Shown here in pieces: positions 53,903 to 64,000 of a stretch of 64,000 nucleotides of DNA (position 1 is its first letter; the number at the start of each line of letters is the position of its first letter). Under the pieces are notes generated by a model, which saw only the letters and a list, made by a program, of their open reading frames with translations, ran no database searches and was not told where the DNA came from. The position numbers were made by a program, and so were the translations under genes. This DNA is from Botryosphaeria dothidea (Eukaryota; Ascomycota; Dothideomycetes; Botryosphaeriales; Botryosphaeriaceae): contig WWBZ02000022.1 in NCBI GenBank assembly GCA_011503125.2, forward strand, positions 4,588,001-4,652,000, read 5' to 3'.

Positions 53903-55217
53903 CTATATCATGATATACCAAAACGCTGTTCTCCCCGGGTACTCCACTTCGCAGTAGCCCGTGATGAAGTCGTTGAGCGCTCGAGGCAGACCAGACTCGG
54001 CGATCATGTCCTGCAGCATTGTTCCGTCATCTTCGTCGCACATATCCACCCAGGTGAAATCGTCCCCCCAGATATCCTCTTCCTTTACTTTGAGGATATC
54101 TCGCAATAAACCATCACCATGATCGTCCCCGTATAGTGTGAACAATGGATGCCCATCCCAGACTGTGCAGGCGGTCAGATGAGTCTCCCAGTCTCCGTTC
54201 CCCTGAACCCGAAACTTAGAGAGAGCGTCAAGATGCTCACGGATTGAGATAAGAATATCGTTCCATGACCCGTTGAGAAGGTTGCACGAAAAGATGCTGA
54301 TGGAGGATATATTCGCACGTTGTTCGAGGAAAGATAGGAGCGTCTGGGCTTTTACATCCAGGAACTTGAAGGTACACTTCGTTAGACTCTCGACGTTGAC
54401 CTGAGGCAGGATCTTGGAAGCCAATATTCCATTTTCAGACCCACTTCTACCATCATAAATTTCAAGTTCTGCTATATTCGTCGCACTGGAAATAATGTAT
54501 GATAGGTAAGAGTACCAAGCCGAGCAGTTTCCTATAGACAGAGTGAGCGAAAAAAAATTTAAATTCAATTTCATGGCTCCATAGGAACTTACCGTTAGGT
54601 ACGGTTCCAGAGAGACCAATGTTTAGTTTGTGTAGTGCAGTTGGACATTTGGCCTCTGGAGTCCATGGGGATAGGTTGTTGATTCCGGGTCTTGCTCTGA
54701 TGCCAAGGTATTCGTACAGGGTCAAAGCCTCCAAAAGGTGACCTGTCGACTGCATGCCGCTTAATAGAGTCGAAAGCTCTTTGTTATTCATGGGAAAACT
54801 CGGGGTCCAGCAGTTCTCCCTTCTGAATTCTATCACCTTTAGGTTGGGAAGTTTCTTGAGTGACTTCTGCAGAGAGGCGGAAGATTGCTCAGACAGTCCG
54901 GGAAAACCACGCATTGGTGCTGACCGGAAGCTAAGGCTACGAAGCGACATAGCGAAGTGAGGATGCAGACAACGACCAGCAAGATGCAGGAGACCCACGG
55001 ATGTGAGTGCCAGTTTCTTCTCGTTGCAGAACTTTCGAGCAAAGACAAATGCCGCCACTGATGCGATGGATGTGGACGTGAGGCGGAATCGCTCGATGTC
55101 GTCGAGAGACTCGAGGTGTTCGGCGATTTCGCAGATCAGCTCTGGCGGCAGCGTCAGGAGAGGAGAAGGTCTGTAATAGAGGGGCGCTGGAAGCGCCTTC
55201 GCTTTGGCCGTCACCAT
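53903..55217 (-). CDS. F-box domain protein A
   Basis: Two exons (55217-54593 and 54531-53903), 417 residues. The F-box lies near the N-terminus (LLTLPPELICEIAEHLESLDDIERFRLTSTSIASVAAFVFARKF, about 15-58), followed by a leucine-rich region without clear repeats. The terminal block (CTVWDGHPLF, DDFTWVDMCDEDDGTMLQDM, ALNDFITGYCEVEY) is shared with F-box protein B. F-box proteins usually recruit substrates to SCF ubiquitin ligase; partner and substrate are unknown. The start was set at MVTAKAKALPAPLYY; the frame stays open upstream to 55562. Head-to-head with protein B, 550 bp between chosen starts. Confidence 0.75.
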
Positions 55218-55767
55218 CGCGGAGGGCTGCACGGGTGATCCAGAGGCGAGCGATGAACAAGGCCGCGTCAGACGAGGTTGTAGAGCCGGGATCGTTGTCG
55301 CGGTTCTATGGCTGCGCCTGTGTCGAGCAGCGATGATGTGAAGTGGCTCGGGTGACACACGAGGCGGAAAGAGGGAAGACCAGAGTGACCAGCGGTTGTC
55401 ACGTGCAGCGGCTGCGAAGTTGGAAGGAGCGGCGGCCGCACAACCAGTCAGCGAGTGCGGGCTCTTGAGCGGGTCAATTCCACGAAGGCTGTCGGCGTGT
55501 TCGGCGGTCGAAAGTCTTTGGACTATCTCGCGCTCGCCGCCGCTGCAGCAATTTCGCGACATGAGCTCAATTGCCAGCAGTCATCAAGTTCAGCCTCTGC
55601 AAAGATCCACAGAGAGCAGCCGCCGTTTGGAAGCACACGTGACCCGACTGCCTGCAGGGCTTCTGCCTCTTCTGCCCGCGCCACTGCCATCCGTGCGCCG
55701 CACACAACGCACTTCCACACTTCCTCCTCAACTGCTCACCCGTCATCCGCTCAACAACAGACTCGTC
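55218..55767. promoter_or_regulatory. shared promoter of the F-box pair
   Basis: A 550-bp head-to-head spacer. Both genes' frames remain open into it, so either protein may start earlier (ATG at 55561 for protein B), which would overlap the other's leader. No specific element recognised. Confidence 0.4.
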
Positions 55768-57130
55768 ATGGACTCTCCAACTGGAGACGGCCGTACTCTT
55801 GGCGACCCATCCTCGCTTTACAATCCGCAACAGGAGCCCATCGTCTCACTTTCTTCGACCTCGAGTGCCGCAGACCGGAGCCGTTCACCATCGGCGCAGA
55901 TTCACTCAACAGTGGTGCTAGTGTCTACCTACAGGCGCGATGGAGGCAATCGCTCCCAATCTTCTCCCCTGCTACAGCTACCCCACGAGCTTATCAGCGC
56001 CGTCGCCGAAAATGTGCATTCGAGAGAGGATCTTGCCATCCTGCGCCTCACTTGCAAGAAAGTGGCATCGGCAACTGCACACGCATTCGCCCGGCAGTTC
56101 TTGTCAACATTGACCATACCATACACACGGAAGGGTCTGGAAAGGCTACTCGGGGTTTCGCGCTCATGCGATTTCGCATTTGCACCTAGCACTCTATGTT
56201 TCTACATCGATGCCTACGAAACCAGTCCAATATTTGACGTCAGCAGAGCCCATGTTTTGTCGAGAGCTCTCCTCAAGTTTCCCAATCTCAATGGAGTTTC
56301 AATTCGACAGGGAATCCGTCATGGCCAAGGGCATTCCAATGGGCCCGTTGCGCTTCTCATCGAGGCCCTCAACTCCACAGCAATTCAACTGGAGACTCTC
56401 ACACTCATTGACGACTGCTCTCATCCTTCTAGACTTGGAACCATTCGCTTTGCGGGAATCGACCGTTTAGAGCGTCTCAGCTCACTCCGAACTTTGTATC
56501 TTCAAATCTTGCAAATATATTCCTGTAAGTTTCTTTGAATGCATCGATGGTCGATTTAACTGAAGTTTTCTTGGCGGAAAAAGGGGACTATACTCCCATC
56601 TTTCGCCTCCTATCACGCGCCATTTCGCTCGAAAAACTCGTCATCGAATCTTCGGTCAGCGGGTGTGATGATGTCCCTCACATGACTTTTTCGCTCCTTC
56701 CAACGCGCAACGGCCCATTGCTCAATCTGTGGGATTTCCAGATCTATGCACAACTGATCAAGACCAGCTCGCTCAGTAGATTTCTCGCGCTAAATCAACA
56801 GCTCGTCAGCATCTGCGTGGATAGTTGCAGCCTGATCGATGGGTCTTGCAAGACTCTCCTCGTCCTGCTACGAGATGGATTTCCTGATCTCTCGGCTCTC
56901 CGATTCGCGGAAATCAAGTACGAGAATGTGGAATTGGAGCCGTGTACTGTCTGGGATGGTCGCCCAATCATTGGTACATGGTCCTTGAATACTCCGACGA
57001 CTAGTACACTTCAAGAGTATATTTGGGTCAACTGCGTAGAACATGATTTCTTCACTATGCTGCAGGAGATAATTGAGGAGAAAGGTATACGCCAGGCACT
57101 ACATGATATGGTTGCGGGGTATAGGGAGGT

Positions 57131-57162
<32 letters not shown>

Positions 57163-57194
57163 CCGGTAGCCCTAAGCGCTTGGCGAAAAGTTAA
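55768..57194 (+). CDS. F-box domain protein B
   Basis: Two exons (55768-56524 and 56566-57194), 461 residues from the ATG at 55768 (MDSPTGDGRTL); an upstream ATG at 55561 is possible. F-box at about 66-108 (LLQLPHELISAVAENVHSREDLAILRLTCKKVASATAHAFARQF), leucine-rich middle, and the same ending as protein A (EPCTVWDGRPIIG, YIWVNCVEHDFFTMLQEIIE, ALHDMVAGYREVE). The paralogue is clear from shared order and motifs. The intron is only 41 nt. Past REVE the frame continues through a GA microsatellite encoding an Arg-Glu run, so the natural C-terminus has been extended by repeat expansion. Confidence 0.75.
57131..57156. repeat. GA microsatellite inside the F-box B coding end
   Basis: About 13 GA units encode alternating Arg-Glu at the C-terminus; a change in unit number would shift the last 13 codons. 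Confidence 0.85.
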
Positions 57195-57891
57195 GTGGGC
57201 TTTTCCCTAGAGCTGACAGGCTTTGCGTATGGACAGGAAAAGTGTCGATCTGCAAAACACAAAATGGTAGACACCTCAAATAACTTTCTTTTTCAGGTCA
57301 ATAGATAGATAAATTCATTTCTTCCCGATATAGCTCCCTTACGGGTCCATGCGGGGCTAGCTATCTATAGTTATTTTACTCGAGGGGGAAAACCTTATCG
57401 CCTGGCAAAAACCCCTCCTTTCTATCTAGGCCTATTTATCCCTACTAGTTCTGTTTTTCCTTCTTACCGGTAGCGGCTACTATAGTAGCCCTATATTCGC
57501 CCACTAGCTCTACCCCTTTAGTCCTTATCCTCGTAGTTATCCGGGTCCTAGTATTCCCGGTAGTCCTCCTAGTTCCTCTTCCTAGTTATCCTCCTAGATT
57601 AGTTCCCTAGTAAGACTAAACTAACTAAGCAGCCCTAGGCGTAGAAACTAGCCTATTACTACTTTAATCCCCTTCTTTATTAAGAGGAGAGAGTAGTAGT
57701 CCGTAGTCCCTACCCTTTAGAGTATCTATACTCTACCCTATTAGAAGTAGGGGTAGAAGAGAAGGATATACTTTAGGGTTTATCTATACTAGCCGTATAG
57801 ATAGGTAGAACTAGAATACCCTAGTACCTTACGCCTTAAGAGGAAGTCCTCTAGTCTAATATACTCTATACGTAGTAGGATAGCGAGTATA
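57195..57891. other. start of RIP-mutated, AT-rich DNA
   Basis: From about 57300 the sequence becomes TA-rich with CpA and TpG almost absent while CpG remains, the RIP signature. No frame survives. It is the pre-existing target DNA into which the Ty3/Gypsy element at 57892 inserted. Confidence 0.7.
57887..57891. repeat. target-site duplication, left
   Basis: GTATA, identical to 63923-63927 on the other side of the element. Confidence 0.75.
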
Positions 57892-58075
57892 TGTCAGGGC
57901 TTAACCTTAGGATGATCGCTGAAAGGTATATTGCGCTATGTACGTTAAGCTAGACTTAAGGAGAAAGAGAAGAAGTCGTAGAAGAAAGAGGAAAGTTATA
58001 TACAAGAAAGGCTTGGCGTCACGTGATCTGCCGATGATCCTCTGAGGCTTGATCCTGAGGCTTCAGACTCTAACA
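57892..58075 (-). repeat. 3' LTR (left copy, nearly free of RIP)
   Basis: 184 bp beginning TGTCAG and ending CTAACA. Retains CpA and TpG dinucleotides that are TpA in the right LTR. Confidence 0.88.
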
Positions 58076-58098
58076 TCACCCCCCCCCTCCTCCTCCCG
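58076..58098 (-). other. polypurine tract
   Basis: Read on the minus strand this is an uninterrupted run of G and A ending in GGGGGTGA directly against the 3' LTR, the expected primer site for plus-strand DNA synthesis. It fixes the element's orientation independently of the protein domains. Confidence 0.75.
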
Positions 58099-58171
58099 GT
58101 TCGAGAGGTTACGGGTTCGAATCCGGGTGGGGACTGTTGCTTTTTGACCTTTCCCTGTTTTTTTTTTGACC

Positions 58172-58272
58172 CTTCCTGCCCTGCCTGCCCTGCTTGCCCT
58201 GCTTGCCCTATTTGCCTTGCTTATCCTGCTTACCCTGCTTACCCTACTTACCCTGTTTGCCTTACTTGCTTG
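58172..58272. repeat. decamer minisatellite (CCTGCTTGCC-like)
   Basis: About ten imperfect copies of a 10-bp unit (CTGCC/CTTGC alternating) in the 3' untranslated part of the element, still rich in TpG and thus not RIP-mutated. Confidence 0.75.
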
Positions 58273-59429
58273 TCGGTCGCGTTTTTAGTGGGTGTAGGTA
58301 TATAGGTTGAAAAAGCGAACCCTGAACCATCAAACGGCTATATAGTATAGTTGGAAACTTGGCTGACCGATAGTAGGTGCGGTGATACGTGCCTTAGGGT
58401 AGCGACATCCCTTAGTTAATTGGCTCCTATAAGCTTATCGACTGGCTGTCGAATTAAGGGCCTGCCTGTTAGCAGGAAGAGGGTTATCCGGTATAGAACT
58501 AGGTCCTATAGTCTATAATGCCCATACTAGGTAACCGCTTATACCTCGCTCGCCCTCGGGGCGGGTAGTATAGTGCTTATCTAGTATATATAGGCTCGGC
58601 TCCGGCCGGGCTAAACCGCTTAACCTTTTGTCCACCTATAGTCTCCGCTCGGTTTCCTAGAGCTCTTATCGGTCCTTCTATTTTAGGTACGTGTCTAGCG
58701 CTACTATATCCTATAGTACTAATACCGGTTCCTATATTAGCCTTATATACCCTTTCTATTTAACTTAATACTAGAGTTAGCGGCTCCTTTATTCTAGTTT
58801 CCTTACTATTCGTTTATCTAGAATTCTCTCTACCCTCTATTCGTTTTAACTATCTACCTAAACCGGTAGTAGTTAATAGTCGTCCTATACTTAGCTTAGT
58901 AAAGGGTCTATTCCCGCTAGCCGGAGTAGGTCTACGTTAAAGACGTTATATACCGCTCCGGGAATATCTAACTTATAGCTATAGAATCTAACTACCTCGA
59001 TAACGGTAAACTTAGCTATCTTATTATTGAGCTTCTTACTTAGTCTATCCGTCCTTAGGTTCTTTAAATATAGCTAGACCTTATTACCTATCTTATACGT
59101 AGGGGATAGATTTCTTTACCGGTTAGCCTACCGTTCCTATTCCTACTATATATCCGCTATTACTATTTATACCTAGTCCGTTACCTCTTTAATCTTTACT
59201 ACGATTATATCGGCCCTTACTACTAGAAAGTCTCTTTAGAGGTTACTAGGTTAGATATCTTCGGATAGCTCTAGAGGCTCGAGATAGTACCCGTAGAAAA
59301 GAAAGAACGGGCTTACCTACGTCGTAGTTAAGGTTCTTCCGTTAAGAGCTAACTAGACTACCGGTAACCGGTCCGCCTAGTCTTATTAATAGTACTCTAC
59401 GAATAGCGCGAGCTTCCTTTCTACTTTAG

Positions 59430-59730
59430 TATTTATTCTTTCCGTTAATCCGTTCGTTTAAGGGTAGTAGGCCGTTAAGATACGCCTCTTAATCTTAAGT
59501 AGTTAATAGATACGTTACTAAAGAAGGCTAACGAACTACGTTCCCCTATTAGATACTATTACTATTAGAACTCCGTAGTTCCGGTAGAAGTATATAATAA
59601 AGAGCCTTATAATAGTTTCCGTCTTAGTATTCGAATAGGCCTTAAGGATTACTTCTTTCCCTAGTCTATTAGTAATTACTATAAGTATCTCGTATCCGTT
59701 ACTTAATAGTAGGGGCCTAATAAAGTTAAT
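59430..59730 (-). pseudogene. integrase core remnant
   Basis: Minus-strand reading gives the retroviral-type integrase core. The first catalytic Asp codon is now AAC (59725-59727, in INFIRPLL). The second is AAT (59548-59550, in SNRGT). The Glu is intact GAA (59440-59442, in TERINT). Second Asp position to Glu is 36 codons, a DD35E spacing. Stops interrupt the frame. Confidence 0.82.
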
Positions 59731-60439
59731 AGAGATCTCTCTCTATTAACGACTTAGTACTAGTAACGGTTTAAATAACTCTTACTTCCGATTCCTCTAG
59801 ACCTTAGTTCTTCTATAGACGTTATAGTTTCTATAAAACCTCCGGATATCGTTAACGAATTTTAGTTAGAAGAAGTACCTTACTATAAGGAAGGTAGTTT
59901 AAACGCGTCCGGGGTATATCGAGAGGGGAGAGTTATATATCTCTTAGATAATCCTTATTCGTAGTAGCTCGGAGTCTAGTATCTATCTTCTTTCTCTAAA
60001 GAGGAGGTTTCCTTAATAGTCTAGTAAATACTCCGCGATCGAGATCTTAAACTTAGTTATAAACTCTAGTAGAAAGGTCCTTTCTCTTCGTTGTACTACT
60101 TCCTAGAGTTGCCTTAATACTTAGTCCTACTAGAGTGCCTCTTACTATTAATCTTCTAGAAAAGAGAGTTCTCGTACTTATTATCTTAGTCGTACTTATC
60201 GAGGTTTAATTACTATAGCTTCTTTAGATAGAAGTAAATCTTTATTACTCTATTCTTATTCTTTAGAATCCTCTAGTAATCTAATATTAAGAACTAATCT
60301 ATAGGGTATTAACTAGAGTAATTAAGCCGTTCTTTATTTAAGTCTCTCGTCTATATCCGTTGTAAGTAAGTCTTAGTCCCTTCTTATTAATACGTCGGCT
60401 AGTCCGTTAGTCCTTTCTAGGGTATATTCGATAATAAAG

Positions 60440-60790
60440 AAAAAGCGGCTAAGTTCCCTCTACTATCGAATCTATCTCTTAGAAAGTCTCCTCGCCGTAG
60501 TAAAGTACTCTAGATTCTTATAGTCGGTAAGAATCTTAAACTAGTATAGTCCCCTTAGCTCGGCATCCTACTAGCGTAGGTACTTAACTACTACGAGTAG
60601 TTTCTTATCGTAGATCGGGTAGTTATATTCCGCGGGTAGGTTCTTCTTCGAAAAGAACGCTACGGGACGTAGGAAACCGTCGTTATCGTACTATTAAAGT
60701 ACTTCTCCTATATAGTATCCTAAGAAGTCTATAGCGAGGATCGTCTTCCTCTCCGGGTCGAATTATATAAGGACTAGTACCGTAATAAAA
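60440..60790 (-). pseudogene. RNase H remnant of the retroelement
   Basis: Minus-strand FDPERKTILAID with the first catalytic Asp at 60727-60729, followed further on by a TDYKNLEYF segment (His of TDHKNLEYF changed to Tyr). Stops at former Gln codons. Confidence 0.75.
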
Positions 60791-61139
60791 GCCTTTTTTA
60801 ATTTTCTAAACGCGAGCTCGGTTTCCTAGTTCTACTAGAAGGGTACGTTCTTTCTCGTAAGTAATACTAAAGGGGCTACTAGATTAGAAAAGCTCTTAAT
60901 AAAACGCCGATAGAAGTTTATAAAACCGAGGAAACCGAGTACTCCTTTTACCGTAGTTAGAGTATTCTACTCTTAAATTGCCTTAGTCTTTTCCGGGTCT
61001 ATACGGATATCTTTACCTACTTCGATAATATATCCTAGATACTTAGTCGACTAGACTTCGAATTTATATTTCTTTAGATTAAGTTATAGACCTATAGCAT
61101 CTAGTTTCTCTAAGACCTTATTAACCTTTTCCCGGTACG

Positions 61140-61505
61140 CTCGGCGGGATCTATCCGTAAAGATTAAGATATTATCTACGTACGCGGAGATAAAGTTATC
61201 GAGAAAGTCCTTTAGGGTCTAATTAATATACCGTTAGAAGGTACTTAGGGCGTTTGCTAGTCTAAAGGGCGTTACTAGCTATTCGAAGAGTCCGAATCGA
61301 GTCCGGAATACCGTTAACTATTCGCTTCCTTCGGTAATTCGTATTCGGTAGAAGGTAGTAGTTATATCTAGCTTTATAAACTATCTCGCCTTACTAATTC
61401 TATTAAGAGTCTCTTAGATAAGTAGTAAGGGGTAGCGGTCCTTTCTCGTAATCCGGTTAAGTGCCCGATAGTCGTAGTAGAAGCGTAGACCTCCGCCTAG
61501 TTTCT
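61140..61505 (-). pseudogene. reverse transcriptase core remnant
   Basis: Minus-strand segments [45 protein letters not shown] and the active site YVDN at 61171-61182, where the second catalytic Asp (GAT) has become Asn (AAT). Several Trp and Gln codons are stops. Confidence 0.87.
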
Positions 61506-62513
61506 TAATAAATAGTACGGGAGTAGCGGCCGGGGAATTACTTACCCGGATAACCCTCTTATCGAGTAGTTCGTTAAGAGTCTTTCTAAGTACTAGAAGC
61601 TCGTTACGAGATATATTATATAGGGGTCCCTATAGGGCGTCCGGTGTTTTGCCGTTGCTATTCTTTTCTAATTCGATTTAATAGTTAATTCTAGGCCGGT
61701 GCGGTAGGAGTTTATCTACCTTCTTCTTATTAAATAGGCGTATCTATCGAGGGTCTACCTAGCTAGGTAGCCGGGCCTAAGTATCCGTAGGGATTTTCTC
61801 TTAAAGAGTCTTATTAATATCCGCTAGGCTCGCTATAAAGACTTAGTACTCTTTCTTTTCTTAGTTTCTTAAGAGGTAACTAAAGATAGAGGCTCCGATA
61901 AGCTTGCCCTAGGGGCTAGGAAGATCTATTACTTATTTTACTACTAGCCCTATATTCTTAAAGGTAATAGTCCGTTTACTTTAATCGAGTACCGCTTTTT
62001 CCTATACTATCTATAGGCTTCCTAATATTAGATCGTAACCGGAAAGCCTAGGCACGATATAGAAGAATATACGCTTCTAGTAGTGGCCTCTAATATCTAC
62101 TTTAGCCTAGGTAACCTCGTCTATTTTCTATCCTATAGGTATAAGTCCGTCTAGTATCTTTAGGGAGATCTTTATACGCGGGAGATTATAGCGTTTAGTA
62201 AAACCGTAGCTTATAATAGCGTAGAATTTATAACTAGTATCGGCGAGAGCTTTACCGAAAGACTCTTTATTAATTATAACTAGGGTAAGGAGTAAATCTT
62301 ATTCTAGCTTGCGTTACTACTTACGCTATTCGTTCTATACTTCCTACTTTTCCTCTACTATAGGCTCCTACCTACGATTTTCGATAGGAGCTTTTAGTTT
62401 TCCGACTACTAGGAGGAGGACTCGTTCTCTAAGTCTTCTAGTTCCGGTCCTACGTATTCCTCCTATTAGATAGGCTTTATAAGCCTTACTAGCCTTCTTA
62501 GTAGTAGCTATAA

Positions 62514-62555
62514 GTACTAGGTAACTCTATATCTAGAGTCGCTATAGCGTAGGCA
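62514..62555 (-). pseudogene. Gag CCHC zinc knuckle remnant
   Basis: Minus-strand codons fit C-x2-C-x4-H-x4-C if TAT and TAC are read back as TGT, CAT and TGC (G-to-A or C-to-T changes). The first Cys codon (TGC, 62553-62555) is still intact. Position upstream of RT in element sense agrees with Gag. Confidence 0.65.
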
Positions 62556-63607
62556 ACGACCCTTATTCTTGCGTTTCTATATCTCTTATTCGTCTATCTA
62601 CTTAATACGACGTCCTTAGGCGGCCCTTATAGGCTCTATAGGTTTCTAGTCTATTTTATCTTACTAGGGCGTGGTCGGCTTTAGCTTAGACTCTATCTAC
62701 CTACTAGTAGACCCTACCGAGCTAACCTTATTTTAACCACGCTACTAGTCTTATTACTAGCCCTACTAGGGCTTCTTTTCTATATTTCTTAGGTTAAAGG
62801 CTTTAAGTTAGTTACTAATACGTTTTAGCTCCGTATAGTAGTTCTTAAAGGACTAGCTTATACTCCTAAGACTAATTATACTTCGTTAGAGCTTCTAGCT
62901 AAACTCTACTTCTAAGTAGGTCTTAAGAATCTCGTCCGGCTAGTTAGTACCTCCCGCCTCTAACACGAGCTTACGGAATTCGGTAAAGTACTCTATAAAG
63001 AGCTTATTAGTTTAGCGTAGCTTATATAGCTTATATTAGGCCTTCTCTTATATATAGGGGTCGCTAAATAATAGGCGTAGCTAATCTAGTAGATACTAAG
63101 TAGTTATACTAGTCGTGTTAGTACTAGCTTATACCTAAGGCTATAGCTAACGAGCTACTTCGCCTCTAAGCCGATTATAAAGTATAAAAAACTTCGTAGC
63201 TTTAGTATAACTCGTATAGTTTACGACGAGTTTAGCTTAAGCCTAGATAATCTAAGGCTCGAGTTCTTCTCTATTACCCGAAAACTCGGCGAGAGGGCCG
63301 AGATTCTTCGTAGGACCTATCTTAGTATAGTAGCTAGTAGGTCCTAACTTAGGGGTAGAGGGGTCCGAGGAAATTTCGGCTATTCTAGCCTCCTTTTCTC
63401 TAGCCTTTCTTCTAGTCTCTTCTAAGAGTTATATAGAAGAGATTTAGGCGCCTTCTATCTTTAAGAGTTCCTTCTTCTCTTTCTTAAGCTATATAACCTC
63501 TTAAATAAGAGTATCTATTCGTGCTATTATTTATAGTAGTAATCGCTTCGTTTCTTAGTTCTCTTAAGCCTATAGCTCTTATCTATACTCTTAAGAACTT
63601 ATATCGA

Positions 63608-63679
63608 GTAATTCTAGTAATTCTAGTAATTCTAGTAATTCTAGTAATTCTAGTAATTCTAGTAATTCTAGTAATTCTA
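63608..63679. repeat. 9-bp tandem repeat, eight copies
   Basis: Eight exact copies of GTAATTCTA in the leader between the 5' LTR and Gag. A short plus-strand frame through it (VILVIL...) is an artefact of the repeat. Confidence 0.9.
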
Positions 63680-63738
63680 GTGCGCGACTATACTAGTAAT
63701 CCGATATCTAGTAAGTCTAATATAGGAAGTCTAGCTAA

Positions 63739-63922
63739 TATTAGGGCTTAACCTTAGGATAATCGCTAAAAGGTATATTACGCTATATACGTTAAGCTAG
63801 ACTTAAGAAGAAAGAGAAGAAGTTATAGAAGAAAGAGGAAAGTTATATATAAGAAAGGCTTAGCGTTACGTAATCTACTAATAATTCTCTAAGGCTTAAT
63901 TCTAAGGCTTTAGACTCTAATA
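63739..63922 (-). repeat. 5' LTR (right copy, RIP-mutated)
   Basis: 184 bp, no indels against the left LTR. About 24 differences, all C-to-T or G-to-A relative to the left copy. Confidence 0.88.
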
Positions 63923-63927
63923 GTATA
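63923..63927. repeat. target-site duplication, right
   Basis: GTATA, matching 57887-57891. DNA beyond it continues RIP-mutated to the window end. Confidence 0.75.
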
Positions 63928-64000
63928 CTCTATAGCTTAGATAGTTCGCTATAGATTTATCTAATTTTTAGGTTCTACTATATACTTTAGGCTACTAGCT

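Larger units (their letters stand above)
57892..63922 (-). mobile_element. Ty3/Gypsy LTR retrotransposon, RIP-inactivated
   Basis: A 6031-bp element on the minus strand: 184-bp LTRs (57892-58075 and 63739-63922), TG...CA ends on the intact left copy, GTATA duplication on both sides, and a polypurine tract inside the left LTR (sense-strand 3' LTR). Domains in minus-strand order are Gag zinc knuckle, reverse transcriptase, RNase H, integrase; RT before integrase defines Ty3/Gypsy. All protein frames are riddled with TAG/TAA, and catalytic Asp codons have become Asn, as expected from G-to-A and C-to-T change at CpA/TpG. CpG is retained. Nothing in it could be translated. Confidence 0.9.

Noticed and set aside
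58060..58135. A complete tRNA gene
   Set aside because: Only the T-arm/acceptor-like end is present; no A box, anticodon arm or 5' acceptor strand, and the T-stem has mismatches.
63521..63751. Small protein with VILVIL repeats
   Set aside because: Artefact of the 9-bp tandem repeat inside the dead retroelement leader.
1..64000. CRISPR array, bacterial-type operons or rRNA genes
   Set aside because: No direct-repeat/spacer structure, no ribosome-binding-site organisation and no rRNA sequence were seen; genes have spliceosomal introns.

Overview
The window looks like nuclear DNA of a filamentous ascomycete (Pezizomycotina, probably Dothideomycetes; the class is inference). The reasons are short GT-AG introns with CTGAC/CTAAC-type branch sites, fungus-restricted families (CFEM protein, But2-domain protein, Zn2Cys6 regulator, fungal mS26, F-box families) and a retroelement mutated almost only at CpA/TpG, the signature of repeat-induced point mutation (RIP). 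Gene models below were spliced by hand; exon coordinates are given where the phases close.

Layout. 1-8 kb: Mn superoxide dismutase, a small unknown gene, a secreted But2-domain protein and a decayed F-box-like frame. 8-11.5 kb: mitochondrial ribosomal protein mS26 and the ribosome-assembly GTPase NOG2 diverge from a 316-bp promoter; the long second intron of NOG2 holds what reads as an H/ACA snoRNA of the snR191 type. 11.6-18.3 kb: a PaiB-like flavin protein, a frameshifted MFS transporter, a PaiA-like acetyltransferase and an FAD monooxygenase. 19.9-24.9 kb: three tandem, diverged, intron-containing stand-alone RNase H genes, each with an intact catalytic set. 25.6-31.9 kb: succinate-semialdehyde dehydrogenase, a reading frame broken only by TGA codons, an alpha/beta hydrolase, a DUF952 protein and a coiled-coil protein. 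33-43.8 kb: CFEM cell-surface protein, 5-oxoprolinase, aquaporin. 44.6-48.4 kb: a broken Zn2Cys6 regulator downstream of deoxyribose-phosphate aldolase. 48.8-57.2 kb: an F-box family neighbourhood with two pseudogenes and one intact head-to-head pair, with a short-chain dehydrogenase between them. 57.3-64 kb: AT-rich RIP-mutated DNA containing a complete but dead Ty3/Gypsy element on the minus strand (184-bp LTRs, 5-bp target duplication).

Connections. NOG2, its intronic RNA and mS26 all serve ribosome production or function. PaiA-like and PaiB-like genes sit within 4.2 kb, like the bacterial pai pair. Three short hairpin elements (about 79 bp, TA target) are scattered at 1.2, 21.7 and 30.4 kb. 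Gene decay (frameshifted MFS and regulator, F-box pseudogenes) recurs across the window and is densest toward the RIP-affected right end.
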